In this document: in pieces, positions 18,644-27,219 of the stretch | Layout of the letters: every line of letters starts with the position of its first letter | How positions within the stretch are numbered: position 1 is the first letter of the stretch | Source of the DNA: Streptomyces viridiviolaceus | GTDB taxonomy: Bacteria > Actinomycetota > Actinomycetes > Streptomycetales > Streptomycetaceae | DNA length: 64,000 nucleotides | NCBI RefSeq assembly: GCF_014650995.1 | Contig: NZ_BMWA01000021.1 | Coordinates: 1-64,000, forward strand | Direction of reading: 5' to 3' | Notes under the pieces: generated by a model | What the model saw: only the letters and a program-made list of their open reading frames with translations | The model's database searches: none | What the model was told of the DNA's origin: nothing | Translations under genes and position numbers: made by a program

Positions 18644-19729
18644 GCTGCCCGTACAGGGGCAAGCTGCTCCGGGACGGAGGGTGCGTCGGGTGAGAGCAGG
18701 CTGGTCAAGCGCTGGTCGAGAACGCAGCGGACGCAAAATCCGCGGCGGTAGAGCAGTCCGCTGTCGCCGCAGCCTTGGCATTCGTAGGCCGGTCCTGCCC
18801 CGGAGCACGGGCCGCAGCAGGCAACGCTGTCCAAGCGGCGGCCGATCAGCGGGCGCATCCGGCCGCAGTCGCTGCACGTGGCCGGTGCGCGGCGGACCTG
18901 GCTGTAGCAGGTGTTGCAGACCGGGCCGAGGGGCCATTCAGCCTGCACCTTGCGGGACAGGTGGCAGATCGCGCACGACCGCGGTCGGCGTTCGTGGCAG
19001 CCCGGGCACAGCGGCTTGCCGCGGACGATCGCCGCCACGCGGCGAGTGCCGCCGCACTGGAAGCAGGTGCGGTCGGGCACGCGGTAGCACTGGGCACACA
19101 GGTCGGGCTCGTCCCCGCGGGCGCGCTGCATGATGGGCCGCGTCTCCCCGCACTGGCCGCACTGCCGGGACGGGGAGCGGTAGCAACGCCGTCAGACCGG
19201 ACCTTCGTCCGTGATCGACTGAACGGGCGCCTCGGGCCCACACGAAACGCAGGCGCGAGCGGGCCTGGGCCTGCAGTGGTGACACAACAGCAGATCGTCA
19301 GGAAGGCGGGCGGCGCCGCCTACCTCCCGACCGCACGTCGCGCAGCGGGGCATCGCCGCGGCGCGTTTGCAACTCGGACGCACCGGGCCGTCCTCGAGCG
19401 CAGTGGTGCGGCGGGCAGGGCACGCGCATCGTACGCAGGTCGCGTAGTGGGCCCGTGCTGAAGCAGTTCGGGCACAGGCTCCGCCCCTGGTAATGGCGGC
19501 CCAGTTTTCGCGAAGCCTTGCCGCAGTCCGCGCAGGCAGGCGCCGTAACACCGGTCAGCGCGTCGGAGTACTCGGCCAGGTGCCGGTCAAGAATGCCGAC
19601 CGCAGCGCTGCGAATGACCGCCTCCTGCACAACCTCCTCCAGGACCTGCCCGTCCAGGCCCGGCAGGAGCGCGTGCAGACGTTCCCTGATCCGTGGCAGA
19701 CCGCCAGGGGTCTTACCCTGCCGGGTCAC
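18616..19729 (-). pseudogene. multi-zinc-ribbon protein gene, frameshifted at least twice
   Basis: From ATG 19729 the product begins MTRQGKTPGGLPRIRERLHAL with a helical start. It then becomes a chain of CxxC pairs (CADC, CPNC, CVRC, CATC, CHHC, CVSC, CGQC, CAQC, CFQC, CPGC, CAIC, CNTC, CSDC, CGPC, CQGC, CVRC). To read this continuously the frame must change near 19450 and again near 19195. About sixteen CxxC knuckles spaced roughly 20-25 residues apart imply an array of zinc ribbons. Similar Cys-rich proteins accompany phage-type integrases in streptomycete mobile regions, as far as I recall; their role is unknown. The 3' end abuts the IS630 fragment. Confidence 0.6.
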
Positions 19730-20164
19730 GTCAGGTCAGGGCGTCGGATCGTGGTGCGACGCGCTCGTGGCTGAGCTGGCACCGCCTCGCCCGCGGTCTT
19801 GCGGACCTCCGCGTTGACGACCCTGACCTCCAGCGGCCCCGTGGCAGGTGTGACGGGGGCGTGGCACCGGGTGGTGCCGCGGGAGGACTCCGAGGGCCGT
19901 CCGCGCGTCCCTCTGTCCCGGTCCATGAGACGCCGGCGCTTTCTGGCTTGTTGAGGCCCCCGGCCGCCAGCGGGCACCAACCGCAGGGTTCGGGCGAGCC
20001 GCACGTCCCCGCAAGGACGTACGCCCCCGGGTCGGCATCGCCCGCCCCCGCCCCGTGCGGACTCCCGGCGCCCACCGCGCCGGCCCCTCGGCCCGCACCC
20101 CGGCGGCCCCGGCCGCCCCGGCCCGCACCCCCACACCGACGGCTTCCCGATCCGTGAGGACCTG
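19730..20164. other. Pro/Ala/Arg-coding-like gap before the conservon
   Basis: About 435 bases with no supported gene. A Pro-rich plus-strand frame ends at 20157 and is not in frame with cvnA. A GTGAGGACCTG sequence just before 20165 serves as the cvnA ribosome site. The conservon promoter should be here but is not recognisable. Confidence 0.4.
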
Positions 20165-21694
20165 ATGACTGAACTGGTATTGACCGGCGCCGTGTTGCTG
20201 ACGCTGGCCGGAGCCGGGGCCGCCTGGTACTTCCGGCGCAAACGCGACCAGGCCCGGCATGAGGCCGAGCTGCTGCGCCGGCACGCCGACCGGCTCACCC
20301 TGCAACTCCTCGCGGCCGAACAGTGCGTGGGCCACCTCACGGCCACCGTGATCCCCGCGGCGGTCGGCACCGCGCAGGACGGTGACGGCGCCCAGGCCAC
20401 GCTCATGGTGCCGCCGAATCTGGAGGGCACCCCCCTCGCCGAGCGGCTGCGCACCCTCCCCGGCGCCGTGGCCGCGGCGGTGGAGGACGTACGGGCCCGG
20501 GAACGTGCGGCGGCGGCCCAGTCCGTCGAGCAGCTCCGGCAGGACGCCGAGCGGCAGATCGCGCAGGCACGGCACGAGTCCGTGGGCGTGGCCCGGGCCG
20601 CCGTGCGCGGCTTCGCCAACAACGTGGTGGCACGGGCGGCACGGCTCGGCCGCGCGGTCAGCCAGGGCGTGCGGCGGCACATCTCCGACGAGGCGTACGC
20701 GACGCTGGTGGAGATCGACCACCTCGCCCAGCAGATGCTGCTCACCGCCTCCGGGTACGCCGTGCTGGCCGGGGACAAACTCTCGCGGCGCTGGCCGGCC
20801 ACCGCGATGACCGACATCGTGCGGGCGGCGATGGGCCGTATCGAGGGCTACGAGCGGATCAAGCACCCCGAGATGGGCTCCATCTCGGTCGAGGGCCGCG
20901 CGGTGGAGGCGGTCGTGCACGCCCTCGCGGTGCTGCTGGACAACGCGCTGCGCTACTCCCCGCCCGCCGCCAGCGTCCACGTCTCCCTCGAACAGGGCCA
21001 CCACGCGTGCTTCCTGATCGTGGACGACGCCGGACTGCGCATGGACGACGAGCGGCTGCTGTGGGCCAGCGACGTGATGTCCGGCGAGCAGCGCGACGAC
21101 ATCACCCGCCTGGGCGCCCACCCCCAGACCGGGCTGCGCGTGGCGTCCCTGCTGGCGGAGAACTACGGCTTCCGCGTCGAGCTGACCGCGCCCAACATCT
21201 ACCAGGGCACCAGGGCGATGATCGTGCTGCCGAAGAACCTGCTCATCACCCCGGAGTCGGGCGGCCCCGCCGTCGCCTCCGTGCCCTCCGTCCCCGCGGC
21301 GCGCCCCGAACCGGCCGCCGTGCCGCAGGCCCCCGCGGCCGCACCACTGCCGTCGGGCGCCCACGAGGCCATCCCCGCAGCACCGGCCGCCCCCGCCGCC
21401 CACCAGGCCCCGCAGGCACCCCCCGCCACCCCCACGGTGGGCCAGACCCCGCCCGCCACCACCGCCAGCGGCCTGACCGTCCGCCGGCGCAACCCGGCCC
21501 TCGCCGCGCAGCGCCGTACCGCCCCGCCCCCCGCCCCTGCCGGGCCCGGCCGTCCCGCCATCGCCGCGGCCTGGGCGGAGGGCACCCGCCGCGGCCGACT
21601 GGACAACCCCTCCGCTACCCCCGCAGAACACGACGCGGCGAACCGTACGACACCCGGCACCGGACACGACGCCGCACACGAAGAAGGACACTGA
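20165..21694 (+). CDS. cvnA: conservon sensor-like histidine kinase/ATPase CvnA
   Basis: 509-residue membrane-anchored protein with one helix at about residues 4-22, then a coiled region and a HATPase_c domain. The ATPase N-box is LLDNALRYSPP and the G-box region is IVDDAGLRMD. The C-terminal 130 residues are Ala/Pro-rich and probably disordered. There is no large extracellular sensor domain, so this is the short type of CvnA. In known conservons CvnA partners CvnB, CvnC and the GTPase CvnD at the membrane, resembling a eukaryotic G-protein system. Ends three bases before the cvnB GTG. Confidence 0.88.
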   Translation: MTELVLTGAVLLTLAGAGAAWYFRRKRDQARHEAELLRRHADRLTLQLLAAEQCVGHLTATVIPAAVGTAQDGDGAQATLMVPPNLEGTPLAERLRTLPGAVAAAVEDVRARERAAAAQSVEQLRQDAERQIAQARHESVGVARAAVRGFANNVVARAARLGRAVSQGVRRHISDEAYATLVEIDHLAQQMLLTASGYAVLAGDKLSRRWPATAMTDIVRAAMGRIEGYERIKHPEMGSISVEGRAVEAVVHALAVLLDNALRYSPPAASVHVSLEQGHHACFLIVDDAGLRMDDERLLWASDVMSGEQRDDITRLGAHPQTGLRVASLLAENYGFRVELTAPNIYQGTRAMIVLPKNLLITPESGGPAVASVPSVPAARPEPAAVPQAPAAAPLPSGAHEAIPAAPAAPAAHQAPQAPPATPTVGQTPPATTASGLTVRRRNPALAAQRRTAPPPAPAGPGRPAIAAAWAEGTRRGRLDNPSATPAEHDAANRTTPGTGHDAAHEEGH

Positions 21695-21696
21695 TC

Positions 21697-22119
21697 GTGC
21701 GAGACACACACACCAACAACCTGGGCTGGCTGCTCGACCAGGAACTCGGCACCGTCGAAGGCGTCCGCTACGCCGTGCTGATGAGCAGCGACGGCCTGCT
21801 GAAGGCGCGGACCGAGACCATCGGCCAGGAGGATGGGGAGAAGTTCGCCGCGCTGACGGCGGCGCTGCGGGCCGCGGGCAAGGCATGGGACGAGTTCACC
21901 GGCGGTCAGGGCATGCGCCAGTTGCTGATCGAGTCGGTCGGCTGCATCGGCCTGACGACCACCGCCGCCCGGAACACCATGCTGTCGGTGTGCACGACCG
22001 GGCCGGACGCCGACGTCGGGCTGATCTCCCACCACATGGTCCGGCTCGCCACCCGGGTGGGTCACGAGCTGGGCACCGCGGAGCGCGTGCCCGTCGCGGA
22101 AGGCGGCTCACCGGTATGA
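21697..22119 (+). CDS. cvnB: conservon roadblock/LC7 protein CvnB
   Basis: 140-residue roadblock/LC7 domain protein, the family of dynein light-chain and MglB-like GTPase regulators. Typical features are LGWLLDQELGTVEGVRYAVLMSSDGLL and the run ending VGHELG. GTG at 21697 has AAGGA upstream and sits just after the cvnA stop. Its stop overlaps the cvnC start (ATGA). It is expected to regulate or scaffold the GTPase CvnD. Confidence 0.9.
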   Translation: MRDTHTNNLGWLLDQELGTVEGVRYAVLMSSDGLLKARTETIGQEDGEKFAALTAALRAAGKAWDEFTGGQGMRQLLIESVGCIGLTTTAARNTMLSVCTTGPDADVGLISHHMVRLATRVGHELGTAERVPVAEGGSPV

Positions 22120-22469
22120 CGGGGCCGCGGCGTGACCCCGACATGGTCAGGCCCTACGTCCGCACCGGCGGCAAGATCCGCGCCCGTGACGACGTGCGGC
22201 TGGAGAGCGTGCTCATCGCGGCGTCCGGGCCCACGGACTCCCTGGGCCCGGACCCCCGCCGGGTGATGCGTCTGTTCACCGGCACGGTGGGCGGCCTGGC
22301 CGTCGCCGACATCGCCGCCGCGCTGGAGCTGCCGCCGTCCACGGTACGCATCCTCGTCTCCTCGCTGATGGACTCCGGCCACCTGACGAGCCCGGTCGCC
22401 GCGAGCGACCACCAGCCCGAATCCGACCTGCTGCAGGAGGTACTGCGTGGACTGCGCTCCCTGGTCTGA
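22116..22469 (+). CDS. cvnC: conservon DUF742 protein CvnC
   Basis: 117-residue DUF742 protein. The family core is visible: VRPYVRTGGKIRAR, then a winged-helix-like part with VADIAAALELPPSTVRILVSSL and the closing LLQEVLRGLRSL. ATG overlaps the cvnB stop. The 3' end overlaps the cvnD start by 23 bases and contains its GGAGG ribosome site. It works with CvnA, B and D; its biochemical role is not established. Confidence 0.9.
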   Translation: MTGPRRDPDMVRPYVRTGGKIRARDDVRLESVLIAASGPTDSLGPDPRRVMRLFTGTVGGLAVADIAAALELPPSTVRILVSSLMDSGHLTSPVAASDHQPESDLLQEVLRGLRSLV

Positions 22470-23067
22470 CCCGCCCGTCACCTACGTCCCGGCCACGGTG
22501 ACGCGGTCGGCCAAGATCGTGGTCGCGGGGGGCTTCGGCGTCGGCAAGACGACGCTCATCGGCAGTGTGTCGGAGGTGAAGCCCCTGCGGATGGAGGAAC
22601 CCATCACGCAGGCCAGCGCCGGCGTCGACGACCTGCGGGGCACTCCGCACAAGACGACGACCACGGTGGCGATGGATTTCGGCCGTATCCACATGGCCGG
22701 CGGAAGCCTCGCCCTCTACCTGTTCGGGCTGCCGGGGCAGGCCCGTTTCCAGCCGCTGTGGGAGGACCTGGCCGAGGGCGCGCTCGGCTGCCTCGTGCTG
22801 GCCGACACCCGCGACCTCGACGCCTCGCACGACGCGCTCGGTCTGCTGGACAGCGGGGGCATACCGTACGCCGTCGCCATCAATACCTTCCCGGACGCGC
22901 CGGGTTACCCCGAGGCGGAGCTGCGCGAGGCCCTGGCCCTGGACCCGTACACGCCTCTGACGACCTGTGACGCCCGCGACCGCACGTCGTCCCTGCACGC
23001 CCTGATCACGCTCACCGAGTACCTGACCGAGCACCGCTCGGCCGCCGTCCTGGAGACCCCCCGATGA
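22447..23067 (+). CDS. cvnD: conservon Ras-like GTPase CvnD
   Basis: 206-residue ATP/GTP-binding protein. The P-loop GGFGVGKTT is at 28-36, switch residues lie in the TTTVAMDFGRI region, and the DxxG-equivalent reads LFGLPGQARF. These are the marks of conservon GTPases. The GTG start at 22447 is fixed by GGAGG six bases before it, inside cvnC. Its stop overlaps the start of the first P450 gene. It is the switch protein of the complex. Confidence 0.92.
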   Translation: MDCAPWSDPPVTYVPATVTRSAKIVVAGGFGVGKTTLIGSVSEVKPLRMEEPITQASAGVDDLRGTPHKTTTTVAMDFGRIHMAGGSLALYLFGLPGQARFQPLWEDLAEGALGCLVLADTRDLDASHDALGLLDSGGIPYAVAINTFPDAPGYPEAELREALALDPYTPLTTCDARDRTSSLHALITLTEYLTEHRSAAVLETPR

Positions 23068-24284
23068 CGATGCCCTCCGCCGCGCCCGCGCCGACGAGCC
23101 CATCGGGCCGGTTCCCGCTGTACTCCCCGGAGTTCGCCGCCGACCCGCACGGCTCCTACCGGTGGATGCGGCGCACGCACGGCCCCCTCGTCCCCGTCGA
23201 CCTGGCGCCCGGGGTCCCGGCGACACTGGTGATCGGCTACTACCAGGCGCGCCGCATCCTCAACGACCCGCTGCACTTCCCCGCCGACCCGCGCGCCTGG
23301 GAGCAGGGGATCCCGAGGTCCTGCCCGGTCCGGCCGATGATGGAGTGGCGGCCCAACGCGCTGCGGTCCGGAGGCGCCGAGCACACCCGCTACCGGGCCG
23401 CGAACACCGCCGCGATCGGCGGTGTCGACCAGCACGGGCTGCGGGCCCTCGTCGAGAAGGTAGCCTCCTCGGCGATCGACGACTTCCGTGCGCTGGGCAA
23501 GGCCGACCTGCTCACCCAGTACTCGTTCCCCATCGCCTTCCGGGTGCTGAGCGCGCTGCTGGGCTGCCCGGACGAGATCGGCCGGCGCATCGCCGACGGC
23601 ATGGCGAGGATCTTCGACACCGCGGACGCCGAGGAGGCCAACCGGATCCTCGGCCAAGCCGTCACCGACCTGGTGCTGCTGCGCCGCCGGCACCCCGGCG
23701 ACGACATCACGTCCCGCCTGATCGGCCACCCCGCCCGGCTGAGCGACGAGGAGATGGGCCACCAGCTCGTCACGCTCTATGGCGCCGGGATCGAGCCGCT
23801 GACGAACCTGATCAGCAACACCGTCCTGAAGATCCTCACCGACGAGGAGTTCTCCGCCGATCTGCACGCCGGGCTGTCCACGGTGCGCGACGCGCTCGAC
23901 GCCGTCCTCTACACCGATCCGCCCATGGCGAACTACTGCATCTCGTACCCTCGTTATCCCATCGACGTGGACGGGGTGCTCCTGCCGGCCGACCAACCGG
24001 TCGTGATCTCCCTGGCGGCCGCCAACAACGACCCGGTGCTCACCGACGGGCTGCCCGAGGGCCGTCACACGGGCAACCGCGCGCATCTGGCGTGGAGCAT
24101 CGGCCCGCACACCTGCCCGGCACGCTCGCACGCCTACCTGATCGCCGAGACCGCGGTCACCCACCTCCTCGACGCCCTGCCGGAGACGGACCTCGCCGTG
24201 CCCGCGGCCGAACTGACCTGGCGCCCGGGCCCGTTCCACCGCGCTCTGGAATCCCTGCCCGTCACCTTTCCCGCCGTCCACTAA
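23064..24284 (+). CDS. cvnE: conservon cytochrome P450 CvnE, CYP157-like, ExxR motif absent
   Basis: 406-residue P450-fold protein. The heme loop reads WSIGPHTCPARSH with Cys351; the usual Phe is Trp and the Gly after Cys is Ala. The I-helix has GAGIEPLT. The K-helix, where ExxR is nearly invariant, reads ALDAVLYTDPP: Ala280 replaces Glu and Tyr283 replaces Arg. This matches the CYP157 family of Streptomyces conservons, which is known to lack ExxR. Overlaps cvnD by four bases. Monooxygenase function is uncertain; it may act structurally or with the partner P450. Confidence 0.88.
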   Translation: MTMPSAAPAPTSPSGRFPLYSPEFAADPHGSYRWMRRTHGPLVPVDLAPGVPATLVIGYYQARRILNDPLHFPADPRAWEQGIPRSCPVRPMMEWRPNALRSGGAEHTRYRAANTAAIGGVDQHGLRALVEKVASSAIDDFRALGKADLLTQYSFPIAFRVLSALLGCPDEIGRRIADGMARIFDTADAEEANRILGQAVTDLVLLRRRHPGDDITSRLIGHPARLSDEEMGHQLVTLYGAGIEPLTNLISNTVLKILTDEEFSADLHAGLSTVRDALDAVLYTDPPMANYCISYPRYPIDVDGVLLPADQPVVISLAAANNDPVLTDGLPEGRHTGNRAHLAWSIGPHTCPARSHAYLIAETAVTHLLDALPETDLAVPAAELTWRPGPFHRALESLPVTFPAVH

Positions 24285-24294
24285 GGAGTCCGCC

Positions 24295-25518
24295 ATGGCC
24301 GATTCGCTCGCCCCGCTCGTCCTCGACCCCGCCGGCGCCGACCACCACGCCGAGCACCGGACCCTGCGCTCCCGCGGTCCGGCGACCCGGGTGGACGTCC
24401 TCGGTGTGGAGGCCTGGTCGGTCTCCGACCCCGCCCTGCTCAAGCGGCTCCTGACCAGCCCGGACGTGTCCAAGGACGCGAAGGCGCACTGGCCCGCCTT
24501 CGGGCAGGTCGTCGGCACCTGGCCGCTCGCCCTGTGGGTGGCGGTGGAGAACATGTTCACCGCGTACGGCGCCAACCACCGCAAGCTGCGCCGACTGGTG
24601 GCGCCCGCCTTCAGCTCGCGCCGAATAGCCACCATGCGGCCGGCCGTCCAGGACATGGTGACCGCTCTCGTCGACCGCCTGGCCGCGCTGCCCCCGGGCG
24701 AGCCGGTCGATCTCCGCCAGGAACTGGCCTACCCGCTGCCCATCGCCGTGATCGGCCACCTGATGGGCGTGCCCGAGAGCCGCCGGGAGGGCTTCCGCGA
24801 CCTGGTGGACGGTGTCTTCGACACCACCCTGAGCCAGGAGGAGGCGCAGACCAACACGGTCCGGCTCTACGAGTGCCTGGACCAGCTCATCGCCGAGAAA
24901 CGCGCCACCCCCGGCGACGACATGACGTCCCTGCTGATCGCCGCGCGGGACGACGAGCACGACGGCTCGCAGCTCAGCCCCGAGGAGCTGCGCGACACCC
25001 TGCTGCTGATGATCAGCGCGGGCTACGAGACCACCGTCAACGTCATCGACCAGGCCGTCCACACCCTGCTGACCCGCCCCGACCAGCTCGAACTGGTGCG
25101 CAAGGGGGCCGCCGACTGGGAGGACGTGGTCGAGGAGACGCTGCGCCACGAACCGGCGGTCAAGCACCTGCCGCTGCGGTTCGCGGTCACGGACATCCCG
25201 CTGCCCGACGGGCAGACCATCGCCCGCGGCGAGGCCATCCTCGCGTCGTACGCCGCCGCCAACCGGCACCCCGACTGGCACGAGGACGCCGACACGTTCG
25301 ACGCCACCCGCACGGTCAAGGACCATCTGGCGTTCGGCCACGGCGTCCACTTCTGCCTGGGCGCGCCGCTGGCTCGCATGGAGGTCGCCCTCGCGCTCGA
25401 AAGCCTCTTCGACCGCTTCCCAGGCATCCGCCTCGCCGAGCCGGCGGCCGATCTGCCGTCCGTGCCGTCGCTGATCAGCAACGGCCACCAGCGGCTCCCG
25501 GTCCTCCTGCACGGCTGA
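24295..25518 (+). CDS. conservon cytochrome P450 CvnF, CYP154-like
   Basis: 407-residue canonical bacterial class I P450. I-helix AGYETT, K-helix EETLRHEP with intact ExxR, and heme loop FGHGVHFCLGAPLAR with Cys354. The ATG at 24295 follows AAGGAG ten bases after the cvnE stop. CYP157-CYP154 pairs are a recurring ending of Streptomyces conservons, and this gene fits the CYP154 partner. It needs ferredoxin and a reductase, which are not encoded nearby. Substrate unknown. Confidence 0.88.
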   Translation: MADSLAPLVLDPAGADHHAEHRTLRSRGPATRVDVLGVEAWSVSDPALLKRLLTSPDVSKDAKAHWPAFGQVVGTWPLALWVAVENMFTAYGANHRKLRRLVAPAFSSRRIATMRPAVQDMVTALVDRLAALPPGEPVDLRQELAYPLPIAVIGHLMGVPESRREGFRDLVDGVFDTTLSQEEAQTNTVRLYECLDQLIAEKRATPGDDMTSLLIAARDDEHDGSQLSPEELRDTLLLMISAGYETTVNVIDQAVHTLLTRPDQLELVRKGAADWEDVVEETLRHEPAVKHLPLRFAVTDIPLPDGQTIARGEAILASYAAANRHPDWHEDADTFDATRTVKDHLAFGHGVHFCLGAPLARMEVALALESLFDRFPGIRLAEPAADLPSVPSLISNGHQRLPVLLHG

Positions 25519-25562
25519 GCACGGCCGGGCACCCCCGGGTGGGGAGATCCGCAGCGAACTCC

Positions 25563-25575
25563 GCCGCTTCGCGGC
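25563..25575. repeat. small hairpin upstream of IS200/IS605 remnant
   Basis: GCCGCTTCGCGGC is a 5-bp perfect stem with a 3-base loop, 55 bases before the transposase start. IS200/IS605 elements carry subterminal hairpins recognised by TnpA, so this may be the left-end hairpin. Confidence 0.35.
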
Positions 25576-25630
25576 TCCGGCCCGAGGATTCGATTCCGAT
25601 GATATAAGGCGCAGCCTGTATATCGATCAC

Positions 25631-25975
25631 GTGACTGTGCCCAGAGAAGTTCGCCGGTTCTCCAGCGGCGTGTACGACCTCGGGCTCCACGTGGTGTGGT
25701 GCCCGAAGTACCGCCGTCCGGTCCTCGGCGGCCGGGTCGCGGTACGGCTGGAGGAGCTGATCCGGCAGAAGGCGGAAGAGCGCGGATGGGAGATCATCGC
25801 TTTTGAGGTGATGCCGGACCACGTGACCTGTTCGTCAGGCACGACCCGAAAGCCTCGGCTTCGTATGTCGCGAACCAGTTCAAGGGCTTCACCTCCCGCG
25901 TCCTGCGGGAGGAGTTCCCTCATCTGAAGAGCAAGCTGCCCACGCTGTGGTCGTCGTCGTACTTCGCCGCTCGGC
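25631..25975 (+). mobile_element. IS200/IS605 TnpA (Y1 HUH transposase), killed by a one-base deletion
   Basis: From GTG 25631 the protein reads VYDLGLHVVWCPKYRRPVL and GWEIIAFEVMPDHV, typical of IS200/IS605 TnpA. The next bases are ACCTG where a His codon CAC should complete the HUH metal motif. One C is missing at about 25824. In the shifted frame the sequence continues as VRHDPKAS, ANQFKGFTSRVL and LPTLWSSSYFAA. Homology ends near 25970, before the catalytic-tyrosine helix. So the element is disabled by both frameshift and 3' truncation. Confidence 0.8.
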
Positions 25976-26713
25976 CGCGTCCTGCTGGTCCAAACCCGAC
26001 CTACCGCGAGGACCACCGGTGGCTGCTGCCTGGAAGTCCGATCAGCCCAGTCGCACCATCCCACCCGCACCGATGCGAAGCCTCACTGCCGAAGCTGCGC
26101 AACCGATATGACACGAGGCTCTGCTCGCCGATGGAGTGCGCGGGGTCGGCTCGTTCGCCGATCCCGTCCCCGCGCCGGACCAGCTCCCGGGTGCTGGTGA
26201 TGCCCGGGCACGTGGGCACGACCTACGCCGCGACGAACGCCGTGTACACCGGCCGGGCAACGGCCCGCACGGTGAAGCTCCTGCCGGACGGCACCGTCTT
26301 CCACGCCCTGGCGGCGCAGACGATCCGCCGCCAGGAGCAGGGACACGAGTACGCCGTCGCCCAGCTCGTCGCGCTCGAAGCCCCACGGCCGTCTCCGGGT
26401 GGTGTCCCGGCCCTCTGGCTGCGCGAGGCCCTGACCGCGGTCGGGGCCCGCAACGTGCGCCACCGCGGCGCGCACCGCTTCTGCGGACGGTTCCCGCGTG
26501 TTGCCGTTTGGCCAATGACGCTGGCAGAGCGGGGGTTTCGTCGCTGTCCTGCCGGAGCGGCTGACCCTGGACGGCCTGCGGCAGGACCGGATCCTCAAAG
26601 AGGCCTTCGGGACCCGCGCCGTGCTCAAGCTGATGCGGCTCCTCGGTATCACCGAACAGAGCATTGGCCGGGCCGGGCGCCGGCGCGACACGTTCCGTCT
26701 GAGCGGCCCCCGG
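25976..26713. pseudogene. degenerate region with unassigned coding fragments
   Basis: On the plus strand 26195-26480 reads like real protein (VLVMPGHVGTTYAATNAVYT, ALAAQTIRRQEQGHEYAVAQ) but I do not recognise the family and the frame has no credible start or end. At about 26530-26675 a different plus frame reads LPERLTLDGLRQDRILKEAF and LMRLLGITEQS, resembling the tail of streptomycete phage-type integrases. These pieces lie between an IS remnant and HxlR and are best seen as debris of mobile DNA. Confidence 0.3.
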
Positions 26714-27109
26714 CTACCCGCACCCGCTGTCGTCGCACGTTTCGTTGCCCGCGGGGAGGTGGGTTTCGGCCCAGTCGCGGAGCTCGTCCAGCGCGGGGCG
26801 CAGCGCGCAGCCCGCGTCGGTGAGGCGGTAGGCGACGCGGAGCGGGGGGCCCGAGTGCACCTCGCGGACGACCAGGCCGGCGGCCTGCAGCTCGGTGAGG
26901 CGGTCGGAGAGCATGCGCTCGCTGATGCCAGGGACCGTGCGCCGCAGGTCTGCGAAGTGGACCGGGCCGCCCATAAGCGACGCCATGACGATGCCGATCC
27001 AGCGCTTACCCAACAGCTTGAAGGCACGCTCGATCGCGCTACCAGCCGCGACGCACATCTCGACGTCCCCGTGGAGGGCTGCCGTTGCCGTCGCTTCTGT
27101 GTCCGCCAT
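26714..27109 (-). CDS. HxlR family regulator
   Basis: 131-residue winged-helix regulator. Hallmarks are a Cys near the start (EMCVAAGSAIERAF, Cys19), LLGKRWIGIVMASLMGGPVHFADL, ERMLSDRLTELQAAGLV and the basic wing PPLRVAYRLTDAG. HxlR proteins such as YodB sense electrophiles or quinones through that N-terminal cysteine. The gene is divergent from the azoreductase gene, a classic pairing. Unusual: extra C-terminal Cys residues (ETCDDSGCG) that could add redox sensitivity. Confidence 0.88.
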   Translation of the reverse strand: MADTEATATAALHGDVEMCVAAGSAIERAFKLLGKRWIGIVMASLMGGPVHFADLRRTVPGISERMLSDRLTELQAAGLVVREVHSGPPLRVAYRLTDAGCALRPALDELRDWAETHLPAGNETCDDSGCG

Positions 27110-27137
27110 GTGACCAGCCTACCTCCGGTTTGCGCTG

Positions 27138-27158
27138 CAGCTAAGAAAAAGTAAGCTG
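27138..27158. promoter_or_regulatory. candidate HxlR operator
   Basis: Inverted repeat CAGCT-N11-AGCTG between the divergent HxlR and azoreductase genes. The AT-rich centre (AAGAAAAAGTA) stands out in this GC-rich DNA. Confidence 0.4.
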
Positions 27159-27219
27159 ATGCGAGTGGGGAAGCCCCTGCGAGTTTGTTCATTGCTTATT
27201 TTGACTTAGGAGAACGGCC

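Noticed and set aside
25580..25620. T-loop-like GATTCGATTCC suggesting a tRNA end and attachment site
   Set aside because: No acceptor stem, anticodon arm or D arm can be folded around it.
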